From NCBI RefSeq assembly GCF_000717875.1, contig NZ_JOCT01000041.1, forward strand, positions 1-41,731: a DNA stretch of 41,731 nt, in the 5' to 3' direction. Of this stretch, positions 40,159-41,731 are shown piece by piece. This DNA comes from Streptomyces sp. NRRL S-455. GTDB lineage: Bacteria; Actinomycetota; Actinomycetes; Streptomycetales; Streptomycetaceae. The notes below the pieces were generated by a model. It saw only the letters and a list, made by a program, of their open reading frames with translations, searched no databases and was not told the DNA's origin. Made by a program: the position numbers and the translations under genes. Numbering within the stretch: the first letter of the stretch is position 1; every line of letters starts with the position of its first letter.

Positions 40159-41731
40159 ATGGTCCGCGTCCCCGCCGCTGCCCTGCGTGTCCTGAACCCG
40201 ATCCGCAAGGCCCCGAGAGCCCTCGCCCGCCGCTACCGCTCCCGCCAGGCCCCGGCCACCATCGCGCTCGTGCCGCAGCCACACCCGTGGACCCGCGCGG
40301 TCGGACTCGTGGCCGTCGTCCTCCTGGGCGCCTGGCTGGGCCTGCTGATCGTCGGCAACGTACGGGTCCCGGTCGGTCCCATGAACACCACCATGACCCT
40401 GCGCCCCTCTGCCACCGGCGGCACCAAGATCAACGTCTCGCCCCTGGGCGCCCTGCAACTGGACAGCCACATCGCCCCCGTCCGCCTCGACGTGAACGTC
40501 GACCAACTCGACCCGGACCGCGCCCAGGCCCTCGTCGACCACCCCGAACGCCTCTCCGGCCTCCAGGACGAAGTCACCGAGGACGTCGGCCGCGGCACCC
40601 TCGACCTGGCCGTACGCTCGTGCGTCGCCGTCGTCGCCGGCGCCACCACCCTCGGCCTCGTCGTCTACCGCCGCCCCCGCCGCGCCCTGGCCGCCGGCGG
40701 CCTGGCACTCACCCTGCTCGCCGCCTCGGGCGGCACGGCGTACGCCACCTGGCGCCCCGACTCCGTCCTGGAACCCAAGTTCTCCGGCCTGCTCACCTCG
40801 GCCCCCTCCCTGGTCGGCAACGCGCGCAGCATCGTCACCGAATTCGACGTCTACCAGAAGGAACTGGCCCGCCTCGTCACCAACGTGACCAAGCTCTACG
40901 ACGCCACGTCCACCCTCCCCGCCTACGCGCCCGACCCCTCCACCATCCGGGTCCTGCACGTCTCCGACATCCACCTCAACCCGGCGAGCTGGAAGATCAT
41001 CGCCTCGCTCGTGGAGCAGTACAAGGTGGACGTGATCGTCGACTCGGGCGACACGATGGACCACGGCACGGCCGCCGAGAACGGCTTCCTGGACCCCATC
41101 GAGGACCTCGGAGCCCCCTACGTCTGGGTCCGCGGCAACCACGACTCGATGATCACCCAGCGCTACCTGGAGAGCCTGAAGAACGTCCACGTCCTCGACA
41201 ACGGCCGCGCGACAACGATCAAGGGCCTGCGCTTCGCGGGCATCGGCGACCCTCAGTACACCCCCGACCGTTCCAAGAGCATCGGCGCCGAGCAGTCCCA
41301 GGAACTCGCGGGCGCCCGCCTGGCCACGGCCCTGCGCGACCAGCGCGCCGCCGGCACCCCCGTCGACGTCGCCATCGCCCACGAACCCTCCGCGGCCCGC
41401 GAGGTCGACGGCGAGGTCCCCCTGGCCCTCGCCGGCCACATCCACCACGACGAGACGGAAGTCATGAAGTACGGCACCCGGCTGCGCGTCGAGGGCTCCA
41501 CGGGAGGCAGCGGTCTGCGCGCCATCGAGGGCAAGCACCCGGACCCCATCGAGGCGTCGATCCTCTACTTCGACCGGGGCACCCGCCACCTCCAGGCCTG
41601 GGACGAGATCGAACTGGGCGGCCTCGGCCTCACGACAGCCGAGGTCAGCCGCCACCTCCCCGAGGAGAACCAGCCCGGCGCGACCCCGTCCCCGAGCACC
41701 CCCACCCCATCCGGAACCGGCACCCCCACCC
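40159..41731 (+). CDS. membrane-anchored metallophosphoesterase (3' end beyond window)
   Basis: An open frame of 524 codons running off the right edge. A first membrane helix near residues 50-68 and further hydrophobic segments near 155-200 precede a calcineurin-like phosphoesterase domain (about 270-480) with its metal motifs in order: VSDIHLNP, DSGDTMDHG, RGNHDS, AHEP and GHIHHDE. The end becomes Pro/Thr/Ser-rich. It would hydrolyse a phosphoester, probably outside or at the membrane; the substrate is unknown. ATG 40159 is divergent from the zincin gene with about 83 bp between. Confidence 0.88.
   Translation, partial: MVRVPAAALRVLNPIRKAPRALARRYRSRQAPATIALVPQPHPWTRAVGLVAVVLLGAWLGLLIVGNVRVPVGPMNTTMTLRPSATGGTKINVSPLGALQLDSHIAPVRLDVNVDQLDPDRAQALVDHPERLSGLQDEVTEDVGRGTLDLAVRSCVAVVAGATTLGLVVYRRPRRALAAGGLALTLLAASGGTAYATWRPDSVLEPKFSGLLTSAPSLVGNARSIVTEFDVYQKELARLVTNVTKLYDATSTLPAYAPDPSTIRVLHVSDIHLNPASWKIIASLVEQYKVDVIVDSGDTMDHGTAAENGFLDPIEDLGAPYVWVRGNHDSMITQRYLESLKNVHVLDNGRATTIKGLRFAGIGDPQYTPDRSKSIGAEQSQELAGARLATALRDQRAAGTPVDVAIAHEPSAAREVDGEVPLALAGHIHHDETEVMKYGTRLRVEGSTGGSGLRAIEGKHPDPIEASILYFDRGTRHLQAWDEIELGGLGLTTAEVSRHLPEENQPGATPSPSTPTPSGTGTPT

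Overview
The window is high-GC actinobacterial chromosome and almost certainly Streptomyces. The support is strong GC bias at third codon positions, GTG starts, a TTA codon in a sporulation-type gene, an rRNA leader with the Streptomyces repeat, and a gene order I recall from S. coelicolor around SCO4122 to SCO4096 (from memory, not checked by search).

Layout. 1-440: leftward rRNA promoter and leader; the 16S gene would lie beyond the left edge. 440-2376: divergent MarR regulator and MFS efflux pump. 2419-7152: an insertion-like block with a leftward operon (secreted I36-type protein, ABC ATPase, FtsX-type permease broken by an in-frame TAG) and a divergent LuxR-type regulator. 7218-10435: PAS/SpoIIE phosphatase/ATPase and type II NADH dehydrogenase. 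10810-17780: TetR regulator, large ECF sigma with a fused zinc-finger and membrane extension, asparagine-synthase-like protein, and a sporulation-associated regulator with one TTA codon. 17930-24477: LhgO-type oxidase, TrmB, PrsW-type protease, aldo/keto reductase, an M23 peptidase behind a c-di-AMP riboswitch, and initiator tRNA-Met.

24533-27070 is a compact riboflavin-pathway module. It has a RibD-like protein with its two domains in reversed order, a leaderless MarR regulator and a GTP cyclohydrolase II, and three matching 20-bp palindromes overlie the promoters. 27171-33917 is a partner-switching (Rsb) region: an overlapping RsbR-RsbS-RsbT-(RsbT/RsbX fusion) operon, a GAF/PP2C protein with an altered metal site, two paralogous MarR-type proteins on the flanks, and a SigB/SigF-family sigma factor. 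A related TTGTC-N4-GACAA palindrome stands before both the rsb operon and the sigma gene, which suggests shared control.

34007-36338 holds two small Cys-rich proteins with similar Trp-rich tails and a split YeeE/YedE sulfur transporter, followed by tRNA-Lys. 36636-41731 holds an RGG-rich DEAD-box helicase, a lipoprotein, a small zincin and a membrane metallophosphoesterase cut by the right edge.

The strongest candidates for less-described biology are the MarR/reversed-RibD/RibA module, the Rsb region with its linking operator, and the Cys-rich protein/YeeE operon.
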